From Chloroflexota bacterium (GTDB lineage: Bacteria > Chloroflexota > Anaerolineae > Anaerolineales > Villigracilaceae), in contig JACPVF010000010.1 of NCBI GenBank assembly GCA_016191845.1, positions 1 through 51,805 of the forward strand: a stretch of 51,805 nt of DNA. The letters run 5' to 3'. The stretch's first letter is position 1; the number at the start of each line of letters is the position of its first letter. A program made the position numbers and the translations under genes. Positions 16,103 through 23,930 of this stretch are shown in pieces. The notes under the pieces were generated by a model. That model did not search any database and was not told the origin of the DNA. It saw only the letters and a program-made list of their open reading frames with translations.

Positions 16103-16888
16103 ATGCACTTCTTAAAACTAATCTCCACCTTTCTCAAGGTCAACATCCAGATGTCGCTGGCCTACCGCGCCGATACGGTGGTCAACATCCTGCTCAACAT
16201 CATGTGGCTGGGCTGGGAACTGCTCGGGCTGAGCATCATCTTCAACAACACCACCACGCTGGGCGGCTGGGGCATCGGCGAGTTGATCGCCCTGCTGGGC
16301 GTCTTCCGCCTGATCAACACCATGATGGCTTCGATCATCTGGCCCAACACCGAGAAATTCAACCAGAGCATCCGCGACGGTTCACTCGATTACACCCTGC
16401 TGCAGCCCGCGCCCAGCATGTTCCTGGTGACCTTCTCGCGCATCACCATCTGGCGCATGTGGGACCTGATCCTGTCCATCGTGTTGATCGTGGCGGGCGT
16501 CCGCATGGCGGGCGACGTCGCCACCCCGCTCAACATCCTGACCTTCCTATTGCTGACCGTCTCGGGAGCGATCGTCCTCTACAGCCTGTGGATCGTGTTG
16601 ATCGCCTTCACCTTCTGGTTCACCAAGTTCGACAACAACGTCACCATCCTGCAGGCCCTGCTCGACGCGGGCCGCTACCCCGTCAGCGTGTACCCCGCCT
16701 GGGTACAGATCATCGTGACCTACCTGGTGCCCATCGCGGTGGCCACCACGGTTCCGCTCCAGGCCTTGCGCGGCGACCTCACCTTCGGTCGGGTGTTGAT
16801 CTTCCTGGCCGTCAGCATCGTCGCGGCCTGGGTCGCCTCGCTGGTCTGGAAGGCGGGCATCCAACGCTACAGCGGCGCAAGCAGTTGA
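16103..16888 (+). CDS. ABC-2 permease (COG3694 type)
   Basis: A 262-residue membrane protein with six helices and RDGSLDYTLLQPAPSMFLV in the middle, the same loop motif as its partner. It ends SLVWKAGIQRYSGASS, typical of this group (…GxxxYxGA). The start ATG at 16103 has GGAGGA upstream; the longer frame from 15275 is only a shadow of the preceding gene. Last gene of the exporter operon. Confidence 0.88.
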   Translation: MHFLKLISTFLKVNIQMSLAYRADTVVNILLNIMWLGWELLGLSIIFNNTTTLGGWGIGELIALLGVFRLINTMMASIIWPNTEKFNQSIRDGSLDYTLLQPAPSMFLVTFSRITIWRMWDLILSIVLIVAGVRMAGDVATPLNILTFLLLTVSGAIVLYSLWIVLIAFTFWFTKFDNNVTILQALLDAGRYPVSVYPAWVQIIVTYLVPIAVATTVPLQALRGDLTFGRVLIFLAVSIVAAWVASLVWKAGIQRYSGASS

Positions 16889-16891
16889 CGC

Positions 16892-16921
16892 TTGACAAGT
16901 TCCATCTGCCAGTGATATAAA
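16892..16921 (+). promoter_or_regulatory. Promoter of the aspartokinase attenuator leader
   Basis: A perfect -35 box TTGACA (16892-16897), an 18-bp spacer and -10 box TATAAA (16916-16921). Transcription should start near 16928, only a few bases before the leader peptide ATG at 16932. Confidence 0.8.
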
Positions 16922-16931
16922 CACGCCCAAC

Positions 16932-17012
16932 ATGAACCATTTCTTCGGCATGACCATGACCATGACTACCCCTCGCAGGTTGCGTAGGGATAGTTTGGTT
17001 GGTCCAGCCTGA
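16932..17012 (+). CDS. Thr/Met-rich leader peptide
   Basis: An open frame of 26 codons reading MNHFFGMTMTMTTPRR and ten more residues, ending TGA. Seven consecutive codons (16950-16970) are Met or Thr, both end products of the aspartate pathway. The next long gene is aspartokinase. The frame is nearly leaderless relative to the promoter and lies just before alternative hairpins. It has the form of a classical attenuation leader peptide, comparable in logic to thrL of enteric bacteria. The short frame was found by reading the sequence. Confidence 0.75.
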   Translation: MNHFFGMTMTMTTPRRLRRDSLVGPA

Positions 17013-17062
17013 GAAAGGCATACGTCCACACAAACGCCCTGCGCAATGCAGGGCGTTTTTAT
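16969..17062 (+). terminator. Transcription attenuator before aspartokinase
   Basis: Four segments can pair in two ways. Segment 1 (CCCCTCGCA, 16969-16977) can pair with segment 2 (TTGCGTAGGG, 16980-16989). Segment 2 can instead pair over ten bases with segment 3 (CCCTGCGCAA, 17037-17046). Segment 3 lies in the 5' arm of a strong terminator (AAACGCCCTGC / GCAGGGCGTTT, then T-rich, 17032-17062). A ribosome stalled on the Thr/Met codons would cover segment 1 and favour the 2:3 antiterminator, switching aspartokinase on when Thr or Met is scarce. The pairings are seen; the mechanism is inferred. Confidence 0.8.
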
Positions 17063-17101
17063 TTTCTCACTGCGCACAGTCGAAGCGCAAAGGAGCGCAC
17101 C

Positions 17102-18532
17102 ATGTCACAGAACTCATCCAAAACCCTGGTTATGAAATTCGGCGGCACCTCCGTCGGCATCGGCATGCCAAACGCAGTACAGGTCGTCAAGGACACCCGT
17201 GCTGATTGGGGGCGCGTCGTTGTGGTGACCTCGGCCATTTCAGGCGCGACCGACCGCCTGTTGAACTCGGCCACCCACGCCGCTCAGGGCGACCTGACCA
17301 CCCTGCGCTCGACCTCGGCCTGGCTCCGTCAAAGCCACGCGGACCTGGCCGAGAAACTGGTGGCTGACCCCGCCCGCCGCGCCCAGGTCAACACCGAGAT
17401 CGGCGCGCTGATCGACTCGTTCGTCGAGTTGTGCCGCGCCATCGGTGTGCTGGGCGAAGCCTCGCCGCGCGCACTGGACGCGGTCGCGTCGCTGGGCGAG
17501 CGCATGAGCGTGCGGCTGCTCTCGGCCGCCATCGAAAGCGCAGGCGTGCCCTCGAAATATGTCGAGGCCACCGAATTGATCCTGACCAACGACCGATTCC
17601 AGCATGCTCATCCCGATTTCGCACAAACGACCGAGCGGACACACCGCATCTTGAATCCGCTGCTCGACCAGGGCATCGTGCCCGTCGTGACGGGCTTCAT
17701 CGGCGCGACGGAAAAGGGCGCCATCACCACGCTGGGCCGCGGCGGCTCGGACTATTCTGCGGCCATCCTGGGCGCCGCCCTGCCCGCCGATGATGTGTGG
17801 ATCTGGACCGACGTGGACGGCGTGATGACCGCCGACCCGCGTCTGGTGCCTGATGCGCGCACGCTGTCCCAGGTCACCTACAGCGAAGTGGCCGAGCTGG
17901 CTTACTACGGCGCGAAGGTGCTGCACCCCAAGACCATCCGCCCTGTGGTGGATGCGGGCATCGGACTGCGCATCTGCAACACGTTCAACCCGTCGCATCC
18001 GGGCACGCGGCTGGTGGGAAACAACGGCAACGGACACAAGGCTCTGCGCAGCAACGAGGTCGTGCGCGCGGTGACGGCCATCCGCCAACAGCGGCTGGTC
18101 ACGATCGAAGGGCGGGGCATGCTCGGGGTCCCCGGTGTGGCAGCGCGGACCTTCGGCGCGGTGGCCTCCACGGGCACCAGCGTCCCGCTCATCACGCAGG
18201 CTTCGTCCGAACAATCCATCTGCTTCGCCATCCCCCACAGCGCGGGCGAAGAGACCGTCCGCGCGCTGGAGCAGGTTTTTGCCGAGGAGCTGGAAGACGG
18301 CGACATCGACCGCGTGTGGATGACCGACGAGGTCGCCATCCTGACCGTGGTCGGCGCGGGCATGCGTCACACGCCCGGCGTTTCGGGCCATGTCTTCAAC
18401 CAGCTCGGCCAGCACAACGTCAACGTGCTGGCCATTGCCCAGGGATCGTCCGAGGTCTCGATCAGCATCGTGATCGACTCAGCCGACACCGAACGCGCCG
18501 TGAAGGCACTGCACGAGATGATCGCCAAATAA
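17102..18532 (+). CDS. lysC: Aspartate kinase
   Basis: A 476-residue aspartokinase catalysing ATP-dependent phosphorylation of L-aspartate, the first step to Lys, Met and Thr. The N-terminal kinase motif KFGGTSVG is at residues 12-19, GRGGSDYSAAILGAAL near 215 binds substrate and ATP, and YYGAKVLHPKTIRP is near 265. Two ACT regulatory domains fill the C-terminus (TIEGRGMLGVPGVAARTFGA and LTVVGAGMRHTPGVSGHVF). Length and layout resemble the ThrA-type kinase without a homoserine dehydrogenase domain. AAGGAG precedes the ATG. It is followed by asd and preceded by the Thr/Met attenuator. The symbol could equally be thrA/ask. Confidence 0.93.
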   Translation: MSQNSSKTLVMKFGGTSVGIGMPNAVQVVKDTRADWGRVVVVTSAISGATDRLLNSATHAAQGDLTTLRSTSAWLRQSHADLAEKLVADPARRAQVNTEIGALIDSFVELCRAIGVLGEASPRALDAVASLGERMSVRLLSAAIESAGVPSKYVEATELILTNDRFQHAHPDFAQTTERTHRILNPLLDQGIVPVVTGFIGATEKGAITTLGRGGSDYSAAILGAALPADDVWIWTDVDGVMTADPRLVPDARTLSQVTYSEVAELAYYGAKVLHPKTIRPVVDAGIGLRICNTFNPSHPGTRLVGNNGNGHKALRSNEVVRAVTAIRQQRLVTIEGRGMLGVPGVAARTFGAVASTGTSVPLITQASSEQSICFAIPHSAGEETVRALEQVFAEELEDGDIDRVWMTDEVAILTVVGAGMRHTPGVSGHVFNQLGQHNVNVLAIAQGSSEVSISIVIDSADTERAVKALHEMIAK

Positions 18533-18540
18533 TTCATAAC

Positions 18541-18599
18541 GTAGGGGCACGGCGGGACGGTCGAACGACATGGTCCTGAATGACCCACCGTGCCCCTAC
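18541..18599. repeat. Palindromic repeat between lysC and asd (GTAGGGGC type)
   Basis: GTAGGGGCACGG (18541-18552) and CCGTGCCCCTAC (18588-18599) form a 12-bp perfect stem. Related GTAGGGGC palindromes are at 21342-21364 and 22709-22737. There is no T-tract, so it probably stabilises or separates messages rather than terminating. Confidence 0.8.
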
Positions 18600-18620
18600 A
18601 AAACCAAAGGAGAAATCATC

Positions 18621-19679
18621 ATGTCCCAACCCCTCATCCCCGTAGCCGTACTCGGTGCGACAGGCAGTGTCGGTCAGCGTTTCATTTCCCTGCTGGACAA
18701 TCATCCGTGGTTCAAGGTCGTGGCCCTGGCCGCCTCGGACCGCTCCGAGGGCAAGAAGTACGCCGAGGCCTGTCGCTGGGTGCTGAACGATCCGATGCCC
18801 GATTGGGCACGCGAGATGGCGCTCGTCCCCTGCCTGCCCAACTCGGTAGGCGACGCGCGCATCGTCTTCTCGGCCCTGCCCGCTGAACAGGCCAGGGACC
18901 TGGAGCCGCAATTTGCGCAGGCAGGCATGGCGGTCTGCTCGAACGCTTCGTCGTACCGCACCGCCGAGGACGTGCCGCTGCTGCTGCCCGAGGTCAATGC
19001 CGACCACATCGGGCTGATCAAGCAACAACGCCTCAACCGCGGCTGGAGCGGCGCCATCCTGACCAATCCCAACTGTACCAGCACAGGCCTGACCGTGGCA
19101 CTCAAGGCCATTCAGGACAAATTCGGGCTGAAGCGCGCCTTCGTCGTTTCGCTGCAGGCGCTCTCGGGCGCAGGCTACCCAGGCGTCCCGTCACTCGACA
19201 TCATCGACAACGTTATCCCGTTCATCGGCGGCGAAGAGGACAAGGTCGAGTGGGAGCCGCGCAAGATGCTCGGCACGCTCACCCCGCAGGGCGTGCAATT
19301 GGCCGAGGTCAAGTTCTCGGCACACACCAATCGCGTGGCCGTCGTGGATGGTCACACCGTATGCGCCAGCGTGGAGCTGGACTCGCCCGCCCGCCCCGAG
19401 GAGGTCATCGCCGCCCTGAGCGCCTACCGCTCCCAGCCGCTCGCCGCCGCGCTGCCATCCGCGCCTGATCCCGTCATCCTGGTCCGCGCCGAACGCGACA
19501 GGCCCCAACCGCGCCTCGACCGACTGACAGGCAAAGGCATGTCCACCGTGGTCGGACGCGTCCGCCCTGACCCGCTGCTGCACATCAAGTTCGTGGTCCT
19601 CTCGCACAACACCATCCGCGGTGCGGCGGGCGGCTCGATCTATAATGCGGAGTTGCTAGTCAGTGAGAAGTTGTTGTAA
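18621..19679 (+). CDS. asd: Aspartate-semialdehyde dehydrogenase
   Basis: A 352-residue enzyme converting aspartyl phosphate to aspartate semialdehyde with NADPH, directly after aspartokinase in the pathway. The NADP fold is VAVLGATGSVGQRF (residues 8-21). The catalytic Cys is C152 in TNPNCTSTGL, and the second active-site region is HTNRVAVVDGHT near residue 235. The sequence is of the archaeal/fungal-like type rather than the enterobacterial one. The ATG at 18621 with AAAGGAGA upstream is chosen; the frame extends earlier through a repeat. Confidence 0.93.
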   Translation: MSQPLIPVAVLGATGSVGQRFISLLDNHPWFKVVALAASDRSEGKKYAEACRWVLNDPMPDWAREMALVPCLPNSVGDARIVFSALPAEQARDLEPQFAQAGMAVCSNASSYRTAEDVPLLLPEVNADHIGLIKQQRLNRGWSGAILTNPNCTSTGLTVALKAIQDKFGLKRAFVVSLQALSGAGYPGVPSLDIIDNVIPFIGGEEDKVEWEPRKMLGTLTPQGVQLAEVKFSAHTNRVAVVDGHTVCASVELDSPARPEEVIAALSAYRSQPLAAALPSAPDPVILVRAERDRPQPRLDRLTGKGMSTVVGRVRPDPLLHIKFVVLSHNTIRGAAGGSIYNAELLVSEKLL

Positions 19680-19693
19680 CAAAATGTTGTGTG

Positions 19694-19812
19694 TTTAACT
19701 GTCCTTCGACTACGCCGCACACCTGCCCTAGCGGGCGGTGCCAGGGAAGAGCGCGGCTCCGCTCAGGACGAAGTTTCTTCGCGCTGAGCGGAGCGTGGCG
19801 CAGTCGAAGCGC
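19694..19812. repeat. Intergenic palindromic repeats (CTTCGACTACG type)
   Basis: GTCCTTCGACTACGCCGC at the left faces GTGGCGCAGTCGAAGCGC at the right, with CGCGGCTCCGCTCAGGACG and GCGCTGAGCGGAGCG between them. Same family as 13917-14075. Confidence 0.7.
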
Positions 19813-19822
19813 AATCACTTTA

Positions 19823-19858
19823 GTAATAAAAAGAGCCAGAGGTTGCCTCTGGCTCTTT
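19823..19858 (-). terminator. Terminator of the MerR-family gene
   Basis: On the minus strand AAAGAGCCAGAGG pairs with CCTCTGGCTCTTT and is followed by TTATTA. It is 12 bp after the stop codon of the gene at 19870-20616. Confidence 0.88.
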
Positions 19859-19869
19859 CCCCTTTCTTC

Positions 19870-20616
19870 TTACTTGTTCTTCCCCTTCACATACACCGCC
19901 ACCGCATCGCGCATGAACTCCGCAAGCTGAGGGTGCATCTTGTCGAAGTTGGCCTTGAAGCGGGCATCTTCCACGTAGCCATCCGCGAGTGGCTGCAACT
20001 GATCCAGCTTTGGGGTCCAGAAGTAGTCCATGTGTTTGCGCCAGCGTTCGACGATGGCCTGGGCTTCAGGAGAAGCGGCACCTTTGGGCATGACCGCGAT
20101 CATGTCCATGTAGACGGCTTTGCCTTCAGCCATGACGGCCTCCTTTTTGGCAGCCGAGTAACCCTTCCACTTGCGGTTGGATTCGCGCACGGTCTCGGGG
20201 TCGTACATCTGCTCGGCCTCCTGGGCGTACTTCTCCTGCTCTTCCTCAGAAAATCCTTCAAAGAGTCCTTTTTCGCTCATCTTTGTGTCTCCTTTCAAAT
20301 ATTCGATGGTGTGATCCACGGTCTGGATCAGGCGTTCCAGTCGTCTGGCCTGTTTCTGCAATGCATCCTTGTGCGTGTGCAATGCGCCCAGCACGTCGAA
20401 ATCACGACGTCCCATGATCTGCTTGATCTCGTCCAACGGGATATCCAGTTCGCGATAGAACAGGATCTGTTGCAGCCGCAGCAGGGACTCCTCCCCGTAG
20501 TAGCGATAGCCGTTATCGCCGATACGAGACGGCTTGAGAAGCCCGATCGCATCGTAGTGATGCAGCGTGCGCGGCGTGACGCCCGCCAGCTTGGAGAGTT
20601 GCTTGACCGTGAACAT
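19870..20616 (-). CDS. MerR-family regulator with TipAS-like domain
   Basis: A 248-residue TipAL-like regulator. The N-terminal winged helix (FTVKQLSKLAGVTPRTLHHY, then DNGYRYYGEE) binds DNA, a coiled coil lies near residues 75-110, and the C-terminal domain (EGFSEEEQEKYAQEAEQMY ... YVEDARFKANFDKMHP) matches TipAS, which binds thiopeptide-type drugs in Streptomyces. It is divergent from the RluA gene. Its promoter has the 19-bp spacer typical of MerR targets with a dyad inside, so autoactivation is likely. Only about six bases separate the -10 box from the ATG, so the transcript is probably leaderless. Confidence 0.9.
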   Translation of the reverse strand: MFTVKQLSKLAGVTPRTLHHYDAIGLLKPSRIGDNGYRYYGEESLLRLQQILFYRELDIPLDEIKQIMGRRDFDVLGALHTHKDALQKQARRLERLIQTVDHTIEYLKGDTKMSEKGLFEGFSEEEQEKYAQEAEQMYDPETVRESNRKWKGYSAAKKEAVMAEGKAVYMDMIAVMPKGAASPEAQAIVERWRKHMDYFWTPKLDQLQPLADGYVEDARFKANFDKMHPQLAEFMRDAVAVYVKGKNK

Positions 20617-20622
20617 GTCCCG

Positions 20623-20655
20623 AATATAAACCCTGACGTTACGTTAATGTCAAGG
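20623..20655 (-). promoter_or_regulatory. MerR-type promoter with 19-bp spacer
   Basis: On the minus strand: -35 TTGACA (20648-20653), a 19-bp spacer and -10 TATATT (20623-20628). A dyad (CCTTGACATTAAC / GTAACGTCAGG) covers the -35 box and spacer. An over-long spacer is the hallmark of promoters untwisted by MerR proteins. Confidence 0.8.
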
Positions 20656-20683
20656 GAATTCCATTACCAAGTAAAATACTCTC

Positions 20684-21355
20684 ATGCAAATCCTTCACAC
20701 AGACGATCACATCATTATCATTAACAAACCCGCTGGCCTGCCCGTACTGCCCGATGGCTGGGACAAAGACGCGCCCTACGTGGTCAAACTGCTCGAAGAA
20801 CAGTTCAATAACCCTTCGACAGGCTCAGGGCACGTCTTCGTCGTCCACCGTCTCGATAAATTTACCAGCGGGGTGATGGTCTTCGCCAAAACTGCGGAGG
20901 CTCATCGTTCGTTGAATATTCAATTCGAGAAGCACACCATCGAAAAGCTCTATCATGCCATCACAGTGGGTGTGCCGCGTTGGGATGAGAAGGTCACCAA
21001 GTTTCCGCTGCGCGTGAACGTGGGACACAAACACCGTACGATGGTGGATGACAGGAACGGAGTCCGCTCTGAGACGAGGCTCAAGATGCTTAAACGGGGA
21101 CAGGCCAACGCGCTGCTCGAAGCGCAGCCGATGACGGGGCGCACGCACCAGATCCGCGTCCATGCCTACGCATTGGGCTATCCGCTGCTGGGCGATGTCC
21201 TCTACTCCGCGCCCGAAACGGACGTCATCGCCCGCCCTGCGCTGCATGCATTTTCTTTAACGTTCACGCATCCTGTTTCGAATGAGCGCGTGACCTTCAC
21301 CGCGCCGTATCCCCCCGATTTTGAATCTGCATTAAAAATTGTAGGGGCGGGGTAA
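20684..21355 (+). CDS. RluA-family pseudouridine synthase
   Basis: A 223-residue enzyme isomerising uridine in RNA. Motif I is INKPAGLPV (13-21), the catalytic Asp is D58 in VHRLDKFTSGVMVFAK, and the C-terminal GRTHQIRVHAYALGYPLLGD is typical of RluA, RluC and RluD. There is no S4 domain. The stretch NPSTGSG (residues 43-49) is encoded by CCTTCGACAGGCTCAGG, the same palindrome found in intergenic repeats, so a repeat remnant may lie inside the gene. The target RNA is not predictable. Confidence 0.9.
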   Translation: MQILHTDDHIIIINKPAGLPVLPDGWDKDAPYVVKLLEEQFNNPSTGSGHVFVVHRLDKFTSGVMVFAKTAEAHRSLNIQFEKHTIEKLYHAITVGVPRWDEKVTKFPLRVNVGHKHRTMVDDRNGVRSETRLKMLKRGQANALLEAQPMTGRTHQIRVHAYALGYPLLGDVLYSAPETDVIARPALHAFSLTFTHPVSNERVTFTAPYPPDFESALKIVGAG

Positions 21356-21364
21356 CCCCGCCCC
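21342..21364. terminator. Palindrome between convergent genes
   Basis: GGGGCGGGGT / ACCCCGCCCC overlaps the last codons of the pseudouridine synthase gene. It belongs to the GTAGGGGC repeat family and may terminate on either strand. Confidence 0.55.
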
Positions 21365-21373
21365 AATATTCAA

Positions 21374-22690
21374 TTATGCAATTTTGCGCGCTTCCATGTA
21401 GAAGCGCTTTTCGCGCGCCTCGCCCATCGAGAAGGTCTTGCGCGGCAGTGCGCCGTCGAGGATGACCGTCTTGAACAGGTCCGACTTGTGCATGCCAGGC
21501 AGATAGATGCCCGCGTTGCCGGGCTGCAAGCCCAGACGCACGGTCACGTCCTGGCCGTGGACGTAGTCGATCTTCTCGGCGCCGCCGTTCTTGACGAACG
21601 GGTCGAGGAAAGCCTGGATGGTGCCAACAGGCAGATTGGACGACGGATTGGAAATCTCGACCACGCCGAACTGTTTCCCACCACCGACCAGACCGATGGC
21701 CTGCCTCTCATCAGAAGCATTGTCCACCGCCTTGACCATTTCCTCGGCGCTGGCTACAGGGCGATAGGAGTAGTTCTTGCCGAACGTGGCTTCGAGCGCC
21801 GCATATAGGTCCTGCTTCAAGCCGAACAGCACACGGTGGATGGGCTCGAACTCCAGCCCTTCATCGTGGACATTCTCGATCTCGACCAACGCATAGCGGG
21901 CAGAGTGATCCATGCCAACCTGCGGCTTGATCTTCTCCCAGATGGCCTTGGCTGTAGCCAGCGAGTGATTGCCGTCGCCCATCGCGAAGAGCAACACGGG
22001 CTGGTCTGCACCGATGCCGTACTTGGCGGCAAAGGTCTCAGGCTTGGCGAGTCCGCGCAGGGCCTCGACCACCTGAGTCTCATGAGCGGCATCGACGGCG
22101 TAGCCCGCCAGGTGACCGCTGTCCAGCATCAGGTCGAAGTCATAGAGCTTCTCCAGCTTGGACTTGTCGGCCATCAGCGGCTCGATCACGGTGCGGTTCG
22201 GGTCGTCGATCAGCACCAGGATGTGCGGGAATTCCAGCGCGGCACCTTCGCGGATCTTCATGCGCGGGGGCAGGCGGTCGACGATGGTCCCTTCGGTGGC
22301 ACGGATCAGGCTGGAGGAACCCTTGTTGTAATCGTAGCGTTCCAGGTCGAGGGCCAGCACGATGCCCTTGCGGGTCTTGCCCGCCACGGTGCGCTCGACA
22401 TAGATGAAGCCATCGCGCGGCTCGAAGACACCCGCATCCAGATACTTCTTCATCGTGGACTGGATATTCTTGATGCGCTCTTCGCCGCCCGGCTTCTCGA
22501 GATGAACCTCGGGAAAGGTCAGGTTCAACGTGGATGGCGCATCGCCTACAGTCTTCTCGACCTCGTTCCAGTATTCAGGCTCGGAGGTGAACTGATCGCA
22601 GGCGATCACCGCCCACTTCTTGAGGTCGGTGCCACGCTTGGGAAGATAGACCTGGGGGATTTGAATGCCGATATCGCTAATGATTTTCAT
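21374..22690 (-). CDS. DUF1015 family protein
   Basis: A 438-residue protein of the DUF1015 family. Recognisable parts are WAVIACDQFTSEPEYW (residues 26-41), YVERT near residue 100, LFAMGDGNHSLATAKAIWE near residue 225 and HPVHR-like EFEPIHRVLFG near residue 270. The biochemical role is not established to my knowledge, but the family is often encoded beside serine biosynthesis genes, as here next to serA. GAGGTAA precedes the ATG. It is probably cotranscribed with serA, with a GTAGGGGC palindrome between them. Confidence 0.88.
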   Translation of the reverse strand: MKIISDIGIQIPQVYLPKRGTDLKKWAVIACDQFTSEPEYWNEVEKTVGDAPSTLNLTFPEVHLEKPGGEERIKNIQSTMKKYLDAGVFEPRDGFIYVERTVAGKTRKGIVLALDLERYDYNKGSSSLIRATEGTIVDRLPPRMKIREGAALEFPHILVLIDDPNRTVIEPLMADKSKLEKLYDFDLMLDSGHLAGYAVDAAHETQVVEALRGLAKPETFAAKYGIGADQPVLLFAMGDGNHSLATAKAIWEKIKPQVGMDHSARYALVEIENVHDEGLEFEPIHRVLFGLKQDLYAALEATFGKNYSYRPVASAEEMVKAVDNASDERQAIGLVGGGKQFGVVEISNPSSNLPVGTIQAFLDPFVKNGGAEKIDYVHGQDVTVRLGLQPGNAGIYLPGMHKSDLFKTVILDGALPRKTFSMGEAREKRFYMEARKIA

Positions 22691-22708
22691 GGATTACCTC
22701 TGAGAATC

Positions 22709-22737
22709 GATAGGGGCGACCCGACGGGTCGCCCCTA
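22709..22737. repeat. Perfect palindrome between serA and the DUF1015 gene
   Basis: TAGGGGCGACCCG / CGGGTCGCCCCTA is a perfect inverted repeat with almost no loop, of the GTAGGGGC family. There is no T-tract on the minus strand, so read-through from serA is likely. Confidence 0.8.
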
Positions 22738-22747
22738 CATGATGAAT

Positions 22748-23647
22748 CTATTTCTTCGAGAACTCGATCAGCTTGGCGGCCACTTCCGCGCCGACGCGGG
22801 CCTGGGCTTCCTTGGTGGCAGCGCCGATGTGCGGCGAAGCGATGACGTTGTCGAGCTTGAGCAGCTTCCAGTCCGTGGGCGGCTCCTCAGCGAAGACATC
22901 CAGCGCGGCGCCAGCGACCTTGCCACTGGTCAGGGCTTCGTAAAGCGCGTTCTCGTCCACGATGCCGCCGCGGGCGCAGTTGATGATGCGCACGCCGTTC
23001 TTCATCTTGCCGAACTGCTCGGTGCTGATCATGCCCGCCGATTCCTTGGTCTTGGGCAGGTGCAGGCTGATGTAATCGGCCTGGGCCAGCAGCTCGTCGA
23101 GGGTCACCATCTGGATGCCATCCACGGCCTTGACATAGGGATCGTAAGCCACGACGGTCATGCCGAGGGCGTTGGCGCGTTTGGCGGTTTCCTTGCCGAT
23201 GTTGCCGACGCCGATCAGGCCGAGGGTCTTGCCACCGATCTCGTCGCCTTCGAAGGACTTCTTGTCCCATTTCTCGGCTTTCATGGTGGAGGTCGCCTTG
23301 TAGAGCGAGCGGGCCAGCATGAACATGTAGCCGATGGCCAGTTCCGCCACAGAAGCGGAGGAAGCCAGCGGGGTATTCATCACAGAGATGCCCTTGGACT
23401 TGGCATACTCATGATCGATGGTGTCGAGGCCGACGCCGCCGCGCACGATGACCTTCAGGTTGGGGCATACGTCGATCAACGGCTGGCGCACCTTGGTGCG
23501 CGAGCGGACGATCATGCCGTCGTAGGCCGGCAGCACGTTGGGGAGTTCTTCGGGGGTGATGTCATCGCGCACATCCACGGTCAGGCCCGCGGCGCGCATC
23601 TGTTCGATATACTCTTTTTCGGTCTTGTCGCAGACGAGGATCTTCAT
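22748..23647 (-). CDS. serA: D-3-phosphoglycerate dehydrogenase (short form)
   Basis: A 299-residue D-2-hydroxyacid dehydrogenase that oxidises 3-phosphoglycerate with NAD to start serine synthesis. The NAD-binding motif is GLIGVGNIGKETAKR near residue 144. The active-site Arg is in NCARGGIVDENALYEAL, with a Glu in DVFAEEPP and His in NVIASPHIGAATKEAQ. It lacks the C-terminal ACT and insert domains of long SerA enzymes, so classical serine feedback is not expected. That makes the leader hairpin upstream the more likely control. AAGGAG precedes the ATG. serC is divergent. Confidence 0.92.
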   Translation of the reverse strand: MKILVCDKTEKEYIEQMRAAGLTVDVRDDITPEELPNVLPAYDGMIVRSRTKVRQPLIDVCPNLKVIVRGGVGLDTIDHEYAKSKGISVMNTPLASSASVAELAIGYMFMLARSLYKATSTMKAEKWDKKSFEGDEIGGKTLGLIGVGNIGKETAKRANALGMTVVAYDPYVKAVDGIQMVTLDELLAQADYISLHLPKTKESAGMISTEQFGKMKNGVRIINCARGGIVDENALYEALTSGKVAGAALDVFAEEPPTDWKLLKLDNVIASPHIGAATKEAQARVGAEVAAKLIEFSKK

Positions 23648-23696
23648 GAGGGTTCTCCTTGTGAATTTGTATAGTCCAGCAGGTGCGGACCAGTTG

Positions 23697-23738
23697 AAAT
23701 TAAAAAGAGACCCGCCCGACGAATCGGCTGGTCTCTGT
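23697..23738 (-). terminator. Terminator-like hairpin in the serA leader (possible attenuator)
   Basis: On the minus strand AGAGACCAGCCGA pairs with TCGGGCGGGTCTCT around a TTCG tetraloop and is followed by five Ts. It lies about 25-60 bases after the predicted transcription start and about 50 bases before the serA ATG. A terminator placed in a 5' leader suggests conditional termination. The upstream GCGCCCC could compete for GGGCG of the 3' arm. The signal is unknown. Confidence 0.7.
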
Positions 23739-23765
23739 GGGGCGCGTGCAAAGTATCACGAAGGC

Positions 23766-23794
23766 ATTCTAACAAGCCGAAAACCCTTTGTCAA
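23766..23794 (-). promoter_or_regulatory. serA promoter
   Basis: On the minus strand: -35 TTGACA (23789-23794), a 17-bp spacer and -10 TAGAAT (23766-23771). A leader of more than 110 bases follows. Confidence 0.82.
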
Positions 23795-23829
23795 CGACAT
23801 ACATCAGGCCGAAAACATGCCGATTGTTC

Positions 23830-23859
23830 TTGAAGATTTGTCTGACAACCGACTATAAT
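23830..23859 (+). promoter_or_regulatory. serC promoter
   Basis: TTGAAG (23830-23835), an 18-bp spacer and a perfect -10 TATAAT (23854-23859), divergent from the serA promoter. Confidence 0.7.
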
Positions 23860-23930
23860 GTCGTGAAAGTCGCAGTATTGGGCCAAAGATTTGGCCTTCT
23901 TACCCAATCACTAACAGGAGTAAACCCGCA

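Noticed and set aside
21836-23674. A 612-codon open frame on the plus strand over DUF1015 and serA
   Set aside because: It crosses two well-recognised minus-strand genes and is His/Gly/Asp-rich with no domain; shadow.
23648-23740. A T-box riboswitch in the serA leader
   Set aside because: No T-box consensus (AGGGTGGNACCGCG) or stem I motifs could be found; only a terminator hairpin is supported.
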